From positions 62,001 to 126,000 of the forward strand of contig JADCCN010000003.1 of NCBI GenBank assembly GCA_020252645.1: a stretch of DNA of 64,000 bases, in the 5' to 3' direction. Position numbers and translations under genes: made by a program. Shown here one piece after another: positions 42,738 through 51,494 of the stretch. The stretch is from Methylobacterium sp. Its GTDB lineage: Bacteria > Pseudomonadota > Alphaproteobacteria > Rhizobiales > Beijerinckiaceae. Every line of letters starts with the position of its first letter. Positions within the stretch are counted from its first letter, which is position 1. The notes below the pieces were generated by a model that was not told the DNA's origin, made no database searches, and was given only the letters and a program-made list of their open reading frames with translations.

Positions 42738-44045
42738 ATGGGCGACCCGTTCCGTGATCACGGGCTTGACGGCTTCATCGGCCGGATGATGCTGGTGCTG
42801 CTGCTGCTGCATTTTCTCGTTTCGCCCATGGCGCTCGCTGCCCTGGGCTGGAACTATGATGCGCCGGGCGGCGCGGGCCCCACCCGCTTCCACCCTTCCT
42901 CCTACCTCGCCCTCCTGCTCTTCGCGTTGATGCTGCTGCGCGACGGCAATCCGCTCGCGAGCCTTTGGGCGACCTTCATGCGCGACATGCGCTTCGCGCT
43001 GTTCCTGCTGGCCTGGGCGCTGCTGCTGTTTCATGCGGTGCGCAACCAGCAGCTTCCTGCGGCGGCACCGGTCGATAGCTTTCTGGTGCCGCTGCTGGTG
43101 ATCCTGTTGTTCCTGCGCCTCAATGACGGAATGCGCCACCGCATGGAAGGCGCCATGCATGTGATCTTTCTCGTCAATGCCCTGCTTGGCCTTGGCGAAT
43201 TCCTCACCGGCCTGCGCCTCACGCCCTATGTGGCCGGCGGCGTTCACATCACGGATGACTGGCGCTCGACGGCCTTTCTGGGCCATCCGCTCGCCAATGC
43301 GCTGATGACCGGCTGCTACACGATGATGCTGCTGCTGGGCGGGGGGGCGCGTCTCAAGGGACGCCTGCGGCTGGCGATGATCGGCCTGCAATTCGCTGGC
43401 ATGGCAGCCTTCGGCGGCCGCGTCTCTCTGGCTCTGCTGGTGCTGGTGGCGGCCGTGGCGGGCGTGCGCGCGGTGCTGCTGTTCCTTGCAGGCTCACGCC
43501 TCCGCCTGCGGGACATGGCGCTTGCGGCCATGCTGCTGCCGATGGGTGTCGCGTTGCTCGGCTCGCTGGTGGCCCTGGGGTTCTTCGACAGGTTCCTGCT
43601 GCGCTTCATCGAGGACAAGGGCAGCACGCAGGCGCGTATCGTGATGTTCGAGTTGTTCAACGGCTTCACATGGCAAGAACTGCTCTTCGGCCCGCCGCAG
43701 TTGAACCTCAACTACTTCGTGCATGTCTACAAGCTGGATTTCGGCATCGAGAGCCTCTGGGTGGCCTTCGTGCTGAATTACGGCATCATTCCCAGCGCCA
43801 TGTTCATGAGCGGGCTCATGTTCTTCCTGTTCGGGCTCATGGCCCGCTGCCGGGCGCGGGGCTGGATCATCCTTGGCTATTTCTTTCTCGTGAACACGAC
43901 CTTCCTCGGGATTGCCGGGAAATCGACCAGCTTCACGAGCCTGTCGTTGATGCTGCTGCTGATGCTGCCACGCCATGTGCCGCAAATCGCGCCGCCCCGG
44001 CCCCTCCTGCGTGACTGGAAAGCGCAGGCCGCCTGGCGGGCCTGA
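42738..44045 (+). CDS. VpsF/Wzy-like polysaccharide polymerase or ligase
   Basis: A 435-residue membrane protein with ~10-12 helices. A large extracytoplasmic segment holds TDDWRSTAFLGHPLANALMT, whose arginine and GHPLANA pattern is typical of the VpsF-like/O-antigen-ligase superfamily, and MAAFGGRVSLALLVLVAAVA follows. Such proteins join repeat units outside the inner membrane. The start ATG 42738 lies one base after the Wzz stop. Together with the Wzz protein it forms the polymerisation step of the locus. Ligase activity is an alternative. Confidence 0.75.
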   Translation: MGDPFRDHGLDGFIGRMMLVLLLLHFLVSPMALAALGWNYDAPGGAGPTRFHPSSYLALLLFALMLLRDGNPLASLWATFMRDMRFALFLLAWALLLFHAVRNQQLPAAAPVDSFLVPLLVILLFLRLNDGMRHRMEGAMHVIFLVNALLGLGEFLTGLRLTPYVAGGVHITDDWRSTAFLGHPLANALMTGCYTMMLLLGGGARLKGRLRLAMIGLQFAGMAAFGGRVSLALLVLVAAVAGVRAVLLFLAGSRLRLRDMALAAMLLPMGVALLGSLVALGFFDRFLLRFIEDKGSTQARIVMFELFNGFTWQELLFGPPQLNLNYFVHVYKLDFGIESLWVAFVLNYGIIPSAMFMSGLMFFLFGLMARCRARGWIILGYFFLVNTTFLGIAGKSTSFTSLSLMLLLMLPRHVPQIAPPRPLLRDWKAQAAWRA

Positions 44046-44047
44046 AT

Positions 44048-45010
44048 TCAGCGCCTGCTTGCGAACCAGATCGCCGCGCGCCTGAGGCCCTCGGCATGAG
44101 GCGTTCTCGGGAAGCCGAGCAGGCGATCGGCCTTTGCCGGATCATAACGCAGATCCAGCGCGAAAAGCCGGGCAAAGCCGGGCGTGATGGCATCGGGCAC
44201 CGGCAGGCTTCCGAGCTTGGTCTTGTCCCGCGCGATGGCCGTCAGCTTGAGCGGGATGGCTGCGAGTTTCTCGACCTTCCACTGCCAGCCCGGCAGGCGA
44301 TGAACCGGCGTCGCGCCGATCTCCAGCGCGAAATCCATGAGGTAGCGATTCCACGTCACCGGATCGGGATCGGCGAGGTTGAAGGCGTGCCCGGCGGCTT
44401 CCGGCCGATCGAGCGCGGCGAGGATCGCCGCCACCACATCCTCCACGAGAATGAGATTGCAGAGCCCATCGCCACGCTCGGCGAGATCACCCAGACGGCG
44501 CTGGCGCAGCAGCCGGCCGATGCGCGCGGTCCAGGGCTCCGAACCCGCGCCGTGGATGAGCGCCGGGCGAAGGATGACCCATTCCAATCCAGAAGCGCGG
44601 ACCAGCCGCTCGCATTCGATCTTGGCGGCGCCATAGGCATCGACATCCGCGCCATAGGGGGAATCGTCCCGGATCAGGCCCTCCTGCCCGCCGAAGACGG
44701 CAATGGAGGAAAGATGCACGAAGCGCTTCACGCCGGCCGCCTGCGCCGCGGCCAGCAGGTTCCGCGTGGTCCCGATCATCGCGGCGGGGCTGGCCATGAT
44801 TGCGTTGACGACATGGGTCACGCCATCGAGCGCCGGAGGAAGCGTTGCGGGCCTGGCCGCATCCATGATGCTCTGGCAGATGCCGAGCCGCGCGAAATCC
44901 GCGCGGTCCTCGCGCAAGCCCGCGCGCACGGAACCCGGCAGGCGCGAATGCAATGCGTGGACGACCCGGGAGCCGACAAAGCCGGAAGCCCCGGCAACAA
45001 GCGTGATCAT
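44048..45010 (-). CDS. NAD-dependent epimerase/dehydratase (extended SDR)
   Basis: A 320-residue extended short-chain dehydrogenase. LVAGASGFVGSRVVHAL is the NAD(P) motif; VKRFVHLSSIAVFGGQEGL includes the catalytic Ser, and DAYGAAKIECERLVRA gives the YxxxK pair. It likely modifies a nucleotide sugar or lipid-linked sugar for the polysaccharide. It overlaps the GMC oxidoreductase gene by four bases (start 45010, that stop 45007), giving a three-gene minus-strand operon with the glycosyltransferase. The exact sugar is unknown. Confidence 0.88.
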   Translation of the reverse strand: MITLVAGASGFVGSRVVHALHSRLPGSVRAGLREDRADFARLGICQSIMDAARPATLPPALDGVTHVVNAIMASPAAMIGTTRNLLAAAQAAGVKRFVHLSSIAVFGGQEGLIRDDSPYGADVDAYGAAKIECERLVRASGLEWVILRPALIHGAGSEPWTARIGRLLRQRRLGDLAERGDGLCNLILVEDVVAAILAALDRPEAAGHAFNLADPDPVTWNRYLMDFALEIGATPVHRLPGWQWKVEKLAAIPLKLTAIARDKTKLGSLPVPDAITPGFARLFALDLRYDPAKADRLLGFPRTPHAEGLRRAAIWFASRR

Positions 45011-46698
45011 GCCGCTCTGCCCGTCTCGATGGCCGGGTGCTCGCGGCGCGACTGAAGATGCGCGGCGAGCCGCAGGGCGCAGGCGAGGATGGTCAGCGTC
45101 GGGTTTGCCTGCGAGGAGGTCGGGAAGGTCGCGGAACCCGCGACATAAAGGTTCTCTGTGCCGAAGACCTTGCCATCGGCATCGACCACACCCTCCTCGG
45201 GCGAGCGGCCCATGCGCGCGGTGCCGATATGGTGGCCGCCATAGGCGCCCTCGCTGAGCATGGCATCCGGGATTTCGGCCTCGTCGAATTCAAGAATGCC
45301 GCCACCCCACCGGGCAAGCTCATCCTTCAGGGCATGCAGGGCCACGCGGACCGATTCGAGATCGAGGGGGCGGTGGCGCCAATCCACGCGCGCCTGCGGC
45401 TGGCCGAAGGCGTCGAGTGCGGAGCCGAGCGTCACGCGGCTTTCGGGGTTCGGCACCTGTTCGGCATGGATATCGAGGCTGTAGCTGTTGTTGCGCGGCG
45501 CGATGATGAGCGAGGGGAATTTCCGCGCCGAAAGCCTGCGCCGGCGCGCCCAGTTCGCGAGGAACCCCGCCGTGTCGAACGGCTCGCGCAGCACATTCCG
45601 GGCATGGCGCAGAAAAAGGCCGGCCGTCAGGGCGTCACCACCGTGCAGGCGCTTCGAATACTCATAGGAAATGAAAGGCTTGGCGAGGAAGATCGCCGAG
45701 AGAATGCCGCGCCCGTGCGCGGGGTCCGGCAGGCGCGGATGGTGCAGGCGCATCACGATATTGGCGATGCGCTTCTCGCGCTGGATTTCCGGCCTCAGTG
45801 CCATGCGGCGGCGGCAATAGGTGCCATCCCGGGCCCGCTCATAGCCGTGGAAAATCTCCGAAGCCGGCCGCGTGAAGGTCAGCCGGCCCATGGTCCCGGC
45901 GATGTGGCAGAGATAGTTCCGCCCCACGAGATCGCGCGCATTGCCGATTCCTGTCGCGTCATCCCTGCGCGAGGCCAGCAGCAGGCGCGCGGTTTCGATC
46001 CCGCCCGTGGCGATCACGAAACGCTCCGCGGCAACCGAAAACTCGGCACCTTCCAGCGTACAGAGCTTCACCCGGCCGATGCGCGGCGAACCCGCTTGGC
46101 GCTCGATCTGCACGGCATGGGCGTTCAGCAATACCCGGATATTCGGCGCGCGCCGGAGCCTCTCGCCATAGCGGCGGCCGAAATGCGTGGGCGGCGAGAA
46201 ACGCTCGATCCGGTCGAGATCGAAGGCCCTGGGCGCGAAACCCCCGGCCATCTCGCGCATGCCGCCGGGGATGGCCTCGCGGGCATCGAAGACCGGCTCG
46301 CCGATCTCGGCCAAGGCGCTTGCTGCGGGATAGAAACGGGCGATCTCCTCATGCGCGATGGGCCAGCACGCGCCGTCGATCCAGGGGCGCGCCTCGAAAT
46401 CGATCGGGTCGAAGGGCAGGCAGCGCCCGCCCCAGGTGGCGGAGGAACCGCCGAATTGCCGGTGGCGATACTCGGTCAATGGCGAATGCATCGCTTCATC
46501 CGCGACCTCGCCGGCATAGAGCGCTTGCATGCGGCTCTCATGGTCGAGCGCGCCGCCTGCAACCAGCACCACGTCGGTTGCCGTGCCGATGAATTGCAGC
46601 GCCAGCGAAATGCCCGCCGGCCCCGCCCCGATGATGCAGAGCATCGTGCGAAGCGTGCTGCCGCCGAGGCCGGAAGCGGTCGCGCAATCCTCAAACAT
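45007..46698 (-). CDS. GMC-family FAD oxidoreductase
   Basis: A 563-residue flavoprotein. FAD motif LCIIGAGPAGISLALQFIG at about 18-37; HRQFGGSSATWGGRCLPFDP is the GMC substrate/FAD loop; RFVIATGGIETARLLLASR and the C-terminal GGHHIGTARMGRSPEEGVVD and TENLYVAGSATFPTSSQANP complete the signature, including the active-site His. Such enzymes in EPS loci oxidise sugar alcohols or sugars. The start ATG 46698 (MFEDCATASG) overlaps the end of the glycosyltransferase gene by eight bases. Translational coupling on both sides places it in the 44048-47821 operon. Confidence 0.88.
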   Translation of the reverse strand: MFEDCATASGLGGSTLRTMLCIIGAGPAGISLALQFIGTATDVVLVAGGALDHESRMQALYAGEVADEAMHSPLTEYRHRQFGGSSATWGGRCLPFDPIDFEARPWIDGACWPIAHEEIARFYPAASALAEIGEPVFDAREAIPGGMREMAGGFAPRAFDLDRIERFSPPTHFGRRYGERLRRAPNIRVLLNAHAVQIERQAGSPRIGRVKLCTLEGAEFSVAAERFVIATGGIETARLLLASRRDDATGIGNARDLVGRNYLCHIAGTMGRLTFTRPASEIFHGYERARDGTYCRRRMALRPEIQREKRIANIVMRLHHPRLPDPAHGRGILSAIFLAKPFISYEYSKRLHGGDALTAGLFLRHARNVLREPFDTAGFLANWARRRRLSARKFPSLIIAPRNNSYSLDIHAEQVPNPESRVTLGSALDAFGQPQARVDWRHRPLDLESVRVALHALKDELARWGGGILEFDEAEIPDAMLSEGAYGGHHIGTARMGRSPEEGVVDADGKVFGTENLYVAGSATFPTSSQANPTLTILACALRLAAHLQSRREHPAIETGRAA

Positions 46699-47821
46699 GG
46701 TGCAATCCGGCAGGTTCCGGGCGGCGCGCGGGCTCGATGGCGAGGCCGAAGCGGCGACGATAGATCGCAAAGAGGTTCGAGATGAACACATCGAGCGCGA
46801 ATTGCCGCCGGAACCGCGCGATGCCTTCATCGGAAAGGCGTTGCAGCAGGGCGTGATCGGTCATGAGACGGGTGATCGCATGCGCCAGGGCCGCATGGTC
46901 GCCCGGCGGAACGAACAGGACATCGCGGTCCTCTTCAAGCACCTCCGGGATCGCGCCGACCGGGGTGCAGATCACCGGCGTGCCCGCGCCCAGCGCCTCG
47001 AGGATCACCAGCGGCATGCCCTCGTTGTAGGAGGGCAAAGCCATCATGTCGGCGCGCGCCAGCCATTCACGCACGCCGTTCTGGTCCACCCAGCCGGTGA
47101 AGGTCACGCGGCTCACGATGCCGAGTTCTGCGGCCAGCCCGCGATAGCAGGGAATGTCGCCATTGCCGGCAAAAACCGCGCGCCAGTCGCCCGCCTCCTC
47201 CGGCAAGAGCGCCAGCGCGCGGATCAGATCATGCGTGCCTTTCCGCTCCATCAATTGGCCGAGGAACAGCAGGGTGCGCGGGCGCCCGGCCTCGAAGACG
47301 CGCGGCACCGGCTCCATCGGCACGCCATTATGGAGAATGTCGATCTTGCCCGGCTCGATGCAGAGATCCTTGACGAGCCAGTCCTTCCACAGCTTGCCAA
47401 GGACGATCACGACATTCGCCGCGCGGAACGGCAGGCGGAGCGCCGCTTTGCGCAAGGCCGAGCCCTCGGCATGGAAACCGATGAGTTCCACCGCATGCAG
47501 ATGCAGCACCACGGGCACGAGGGCGAGGCGCGAGGCGAGCACGATCAGCCCCTTGCGGGCCGCACTCCCCTTGTCGCCGAAATGCACGTGAACGAAGGCG
47601 AGTTTCCCGCGCAAAGCCATGAACCAGATCGCGAGAACCGCCTTGGCCAGCAGCAGCAGCGAGTATGACGCGCCGCGATCATCCCGTGTCACCAGCGGGC
47701 GAAAGAGGAAGCGCCCGGCGGCGTCACCGCCGCTTGCGAGCATGTCATCCTTCACGCGGCCCATTCCGCCGCCTGCCGCGCCGGTGGGCGCCACCACATA
47801 AATGATATTCGCTTCGCTCAT
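46691..47821 (-). CDS. Glycosyltransferase family 4
   Basis: A 376-residue GT-B glycosyltransferase. N-terminal IIYVVAPTGAAGGGMGRVKD, central HNGVPMEPVPRVFEAGRPRT LLFLGQL-type linker, and the C-terminal nucleotide-sugar site PSYNEGMPLVILEALGAGTP with ICTPVGAIPEVLE (E-x7-E motif). It adds one sugar to the lipid-linked repeat unit in the cytoplasm. The start is ATG 47821 (MSEANIIYVV). It is the first gene of the minus-strand operon with the GMC and SDR genes; a 163-base gap separates it from the GH10 gene. Confidence 0.9.
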   Translation of the reverse strand: MSEANIIYVVAPTGAAGGGMGRVKDDMLASGGDAAGRFLFRPLVTRDDRGASYSLLLLAKAVLAIWFMALRGKLAFVHVHFGDKGSAARKGLIVLASRLALVPVVLHLHAVELIGFHAEGSALRKAALRLPFRAANVVIVLGKLWKDWLVKDLCIEPGKIDILHNGVPMEPVPRVFEAGRPRTLLFLGQLMERKGTHDLIRALALLPEEAGDWRAVFAGNGDIPCYRGLAAELGIVSRVTFTGWVDQNGVREWLARADMMALPSYNEGMPLVILEALGAGTPVICTPVGAIPEVLEEDRDVLFVPPGDHAALAHAITRLMTDHALLQRLSDEGIARFRRQFALDVFISNLFAIYRRRFGLAIEPARRPEPAGLHHV

Positions 47822-47984
47822 GCCAATCGGGCCATCCCCCTGTTGGCGGAAGGGTTGAATGCCGTTCCGCGCCGGAGCCGGTTTTCCGGCAGATTGTGAA
47901 AGAATCGATGCCGTGTCTCGTGATTTCGCTCCGGCCGGCACCAACATGATTGGTGAATTGCTACCGGCTTTGCGATGTTTTCGC

Positions 47985-49073
47985 CTATCGCGGACCCGCC
48001 GCGAGCAGCGCCCGGCGGATGGCCGCCGCGAGCGGTTTTTCGCGCATGTCCTCATCGAAAGGCAGGGGCCGCGCCGGAAAATTCCGCACGCGATGGGCGG
48101 CGACGCCCGGCTCGCGATACCACGTGTAGCGATCCGAGAGATGCCAGGTGATGAGCGCCTTCACCGCCTTGTTCTTCAGCACGGGTGTCAGGAAATTCTC
48201 GCCGAACCGCGCGACATCCGCATCGCGGATCGCGATCTCGTGCGCATAGTGCTGATCATCGACATCGAATTCCGTGAGGTAGATCTCGAGCCTGCGCCTC
48301 GCGATCTCCTCGATGAACCGCAGGAAGGCATCGATATCGAAGGCGAGCCCCGGCTTCAGATGCGCCTGAAGCCCGATGGCATCGAGCTTCAGGCCGCGAT
48401 CGAGCATGCGATCCACCAGAGGCAGGAAATGCTGGCGCACATTGCGGCCCAGGCGATCATCCTGCTCGGTGAACGCCTCGTTGAGAACCAGCTTCGCGGT
48501 GGTATCGATCTTCGCCATGCGCTCGAAGGCGCGGAAGATGTAGTTCTCGCCCATGGCATCATACCAGGGGCCGCGGCGAAACCCGCCGGGCATCCCGGAA
48601 TCCGGCCATAACGGTTCGTTTACCACGTCCCAAGACTGCACGGCACCGGCATAGCGCGTCGCCACGATTTCCAGGTGCAGCTCGAAGATGCGCTCGATCT
48701 CCCGCGCATTCTTCCCCTTGAGCCAGGGCGGCGGGTAATCGTTCCAGAACAGGGTATGGGCGCGAAAGGGCATGCCGTTTTCGCGCGCGAAGGCCAGCAG
48801 CGCATCGGCCTGCTCGAAGGAGAACACATCCTCCCTTGGGCGGATGTAATCGAATTTCATCGCAAGATCGGTCACCAGAAGGCGCGAATGCTTGCGGTGC
48901 AGGCTGGCATAATCGTTGTCGCGCAGGATTTCCCAGGCCGCCGAAGCCCCGAACAGGATCCCATTGCGCCGGGCGGCCGCCCAGAGCGGCAGATCACCCC
49001 CGCCTTGACCGAAAACGGGCTGAGCGGCCACGCCACCGGCGAGAGCCAGCATTGCCCGGCGCGAAAGGCCCAT
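47985..49073 (-). CDS. GH10 endo-1,4-beta-xylanase-like glycosidase, Tat-type leader
   Basis: A 362-residue glycoside hydrolase family 10 protein. The acid/base Glu153 lies in WDVVNEPLW and the nucleophile Glu268 in IYLTEFDVDD; RAHTLFWNDYPPPWL is the conserved family segment. The leader MGLSRRAMLALAGGVAAQPV FGQ carries a twin-arginine (SRRAML) followed by a short hydrophobic run, so export by Tat is likely. In exopolysaccharide loci such glycosidases trim or release polymer; a xylan-degrading role is less likely. Preceded by a large repeat composite, so it probably has its own promoter. Confidence 0.88.
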   Translation of the reverse strand: MGLSRRAMLALAGGVAAQPVFGQGGGDLPLWAAARRNGILFGASAAWEILRDNDYASLHRKHSRLLVTDLAMKFDYIRPREDVFSFEQADALLAFARENGMPFRAHTLFWNDYPPPWLKGKNAREIERIFELHLEIVATRYAGAVQSWDVVNEPLWPDSGMPGGFRRGPWYDAMGENYIFRAFERMAKIDTTAKLVLNEAFTEQDDRLGRNVRQHFLPLVDRMLDRGLKLDAIGLQAHLKPGLAFDIDAFLRFIEEIARRRLEIYLTEFDVDDQHYAHEIAIRDADVARFGENFLTPVLKNKAVKALITWHLSDRYTWYREPGVAAHRVRNFPARPLPFDEDMREKPLAAAIRRALLAAGPR

Positions 49074-49519
49074 CCCGGTTTCTCCCCCATTCCGGTTGCG
49101 CCAAGCAGGCGCCGCAGCGTTTCCGGCTTTCCTCTCAGGAAGCCTTTACCAAGATTGTCTGCATTGTCTTGAAGGACGGTTTTCTCCCGGGCCATAGAAA
49201 GGGTCCGCAAGGATGAGAGCATCCGATCCGGTTGAACCAGATCGGATGCTCCATCCTTCTGTTTTGTCGCATCATCTGGTCCAAGAACCGATATCCACTT
49301 CTTCGAAAGAAAATGCGATAAATCAAGAGCTTAGAGCGGTCGATCTGATCGATTCAGATCGGCAACCGCTCTAGAGCATGATGTGTTCAGACGGAAGCAC
49401 ATCATGCTCTTATCTTATTATTATCGCATGCTTTTTTGTGATAAACCGGATTCCACTTTTTCACAGCATGCTCTAGTCGCGATCGGTCAGGCGCACCAAA
49501 CCGCATCGTTGACGCTCTG
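49074..49519. repeat. Gap with RIME-like composite, modules E-C-B-A (49217-49475)
   Basis: Largest composite in the window: E (49217-49251, GAGCATCCGATCC ... GATCGGATGCTC), C (49269-49316), linker GATAAATCAAGAGCTT, B (49333-49373) and A on the minus strand (49373-49475). It splits the exopolysaccharide locus between the divergent GH10 and WecB-type genes. The flanks 49074-49216 and 49476-49519 show no gene. Confidence 0.9.
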
Positions 49520-50323
49520 ATGGCCCAGGTCGCGAGGGTTATGATGAACTGCATTGATCATCCCCCGCTGGCGCGCATGGACGGGCAGGCGATCAATCTC
49601 GCCACGCTCGACGCCGCCGTGGATGCCGCGATCGGCCGCGCGAGGGAAAATCGCGGCTTCAGGCTTTTCACCCTCAATCTCGATCATCTCGTGAAGCGGC
49701 GCGATGATTCCGCCTTCCGCGAGGCCTATGAACGCGCGGATTTCGTCACGGCCGATGGCGCACCGGTTGCCGTGCTGGCCCGTCGGCAGGGTGCCCGCAT
49801 CAAACGCACGACGGGTGCCGATCTGGTCGAGCCGCTTTGCGCGGCGGCGGCGCGGGAAGGCGTTGCGGTTGCCCTGTTCGGTTCGAACCGGCAAACGCTG
49901 CAAACCAGCGCCGGGCGCCTTAAGGCCCGGCATCCGCGCCTGCAGATCGTGCATTGCGAAGCGCCGCCCGACGGTTTCGACCCGACATCGCCTGCTGCCG
50001 AGGATGCGGCGCGGCGCATCGCGGATTCCGGTGCGCGGATTGTGTTCGTGGCCCTGGGCGCGCCGAAGCAGGAGCTTTTCGCGGCCCATATGGCCGAACA
50101 GGCACCGGGGCTCGGCTTTGTCTGCATCGGCGCGGCGCTGGATTTCATCGCCGGGACGCAAAGCCGGGCGCCGCTGGTCATGCGGGGCATCGGGCTTGAA
50201 TGGTGCTGGCGGCTGATGACCAACCCGACCCGCATGGCGAGGCGCTATGCCCGGTGCGCGCTGATGTTGCGGGAACTGCTGCGCCAGCAACCCCCAGGCC
50301 GTCCCGACATCGCCCGGGCCTGA
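49520..50323 (+). CDS. WecB/TagA/CpsF-family (GT26) glycosyltransferase
   Basis: A 267-residue GT26 enzyme. RLFTLNLDHLVKRRDDSAFR, ADFVTADGAPVAVLARRQGA and FVALGAPKQELFAAHMAE are family hallmarks; the aspartate of TADG and the TGADL(V) segment are conserved. Such enzymes transfer a sugar (for example ManNAc(A)) to a lipid-linked acceptor, commonly the second sugar in EPS/teichoic linkages. ATG 49544 (MNCIDHPP), with GAGGG just upstream, is an alternative to ATG 49520. Convergent with the glycosyltransferase gene at 50327 three bases away. Confidence 0.9.
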   Translation: MAQVARVMMNCIDHPPLARMDGQAINLATLDAAVDAAIGRARENRGFRLFTLNLDHLVKRRDDSAFREAYERADFVTADGAPVAVLARRQGARIKRTTGADLVEPLCAAAAREGVAVALFGSNRQTLQTSAGRLKARHPRLQIVHCEAPPDGFDPTSPAAEDAARRIADSGARIVFVALGAPKQELFAAHMAEQAPGLGFVCIGAALDFIAGTQSRAPLVMRGIGLEWCWRLMTNPTRMARRYARCALMLRELLRQQPPGRPDIARA

Positions 50324-50326
50324 TGT

Positions 50327-51406
50327 TCAGCGCGGATCTTCCGCGATCATGCCCTCGATGATTTCGAGATAACGCCGCGCGGCATCAGCGATCGAGAACT
50401 GGCGCGCCCTGGCCTGGCGCGGCGCCGGATCACCCGGATCGGCCAGGGCGCCATCGATCGCCCGGGCGACCGCTGCCGCATCGCCGATCGGGACCACCGT
50501 TCCATACCGCCCCTGCTCGACGATCTCGACCGGGCCGGCGGCACTCGTCGTCACCACCGGCAGCCCATGGGCCAGCCCTTCGGCCACGGCATTGCCGAAG
50601 CTCTCGAAGCGCGAGGTCAGCACCAGGCACCGGGCCCTGCGATAGGCTTCGGACGGATCGGCGATGTAACCCCGGAATCGCACGCGATCCCCGAGGCCAT
50701 GCGCCGCCACCCGGGCCTCGATCTCTTCGCGCAACGGCCCATCCCCGACGATGTCGAGCCGGGCTTCCGGGTGCGTGACCCGCCTGAAGGCATCGATCAG
50801 GGTCGGGAGATCCTTGTCCGCCACGAGACGACCGACGAAGAGCACGATTGGCGCGCGCGCCGCCAGAGCCTCACGCGAGAGGTTCGCCGGGGCGCCGAGC
50901 GGGTCCACCGGGTTATGGATGCGCTGTGTGCGGCGGGGTTCTGCGCCATGGTCCCGTATCAGCGCCTCGCGCAGGCCATCCGACACCGCCACGGCGCGGC
51001 CGGTGATGCGCGTGAGGAGCGGCGTGAGCCGGTTTGCCCAACGCGACAGGCGCTGCGGCTCCGAAGGGAAGAAGCCGTGGAAGCAGAGGATCGCACGGCG
51101 CGCGCGCAGGGCCAGCAGGGCGGCCAGCGCATGCTTGAGATTGGCCGCGCCGATGCCGGAGAGCGTCGCATCGGGCCGCTCCCGCCGGATCAGGGCCGCG
51201 AGCTTCAGCACCCCGATCGCGTGGTTCCGGTGCAGCGTCACGAGACGCAGGGATGGATCAAGAAAGCCGCGGTTCTCCGCACGGTCGAAATCGACGGCAA
51301 AGATCACCTCATGGCCGGCCTTCGCGAAGGACGAGGCCAGAACCGCCCAGACGCGCTCTGCACCGCCCCCCGCCAGAGCGGGCATGTAGAAGAGAAATTT
51401 ACGCAA
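50327..51406 (-). CDS. Glycosyltransferase family 4
   Basis: A 359-residue GT-B glycosyltransferase. The N-terminal LRKFLFYMPALAGGGAERVW places the real start at TTG 51406, preceded by GGAGGG eight bases upstream; ATG 51385 would cut into the conserved first strand. PIVLFVGRLVADKDLPTLID and SRFESFGNAVAEGLAHGLPV (with the E-x7-E nucleotide-sugar motif) are typical. It probably adds a sugar to the exopolysaccharide repeat unit. Divergent from the 51495 gene across an 88-base gap. Confidence 0.88.
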   Translation of the reverse strand: MRKFLFYMPALAGGGAERVWAVLASSFAKAGHEVIFAVDFDRAENRGFLDPSLRLVTLHRNHAIGVLKLAALIRRERPDATLSGIGAANLKHALAALLALRARRAILCFHGFFPSEPQRLSRWANRLTPLLTRITGRAVAVSDGLREALIRDHGAEPRRTQRIHNPVDPLGAPANLSREALAARAPIVLFVGRLVADKDLPTLIDAFRRVTHPEARLDIVGDGPLREEIEARVAAHGLGDRVRFRGYIADPSEAYRRARCLVLTSRFESFGNAVAEGLAHGLPVVTTSAAGPVEIVEQGRYGTVVPIGDAAAVARAIDGALADPGDPAPRQARARQFSIADAARRYLEIIEGMIAEDPR

Positions 51407-51494
51407 TCGCCGTACCCTCCACCCCGGTTTCGGGAGGCATCGAGCCCGTTTCCCGTCCTCGATCGCATGAAATGAAGAAGAATCGGTTGCCCGC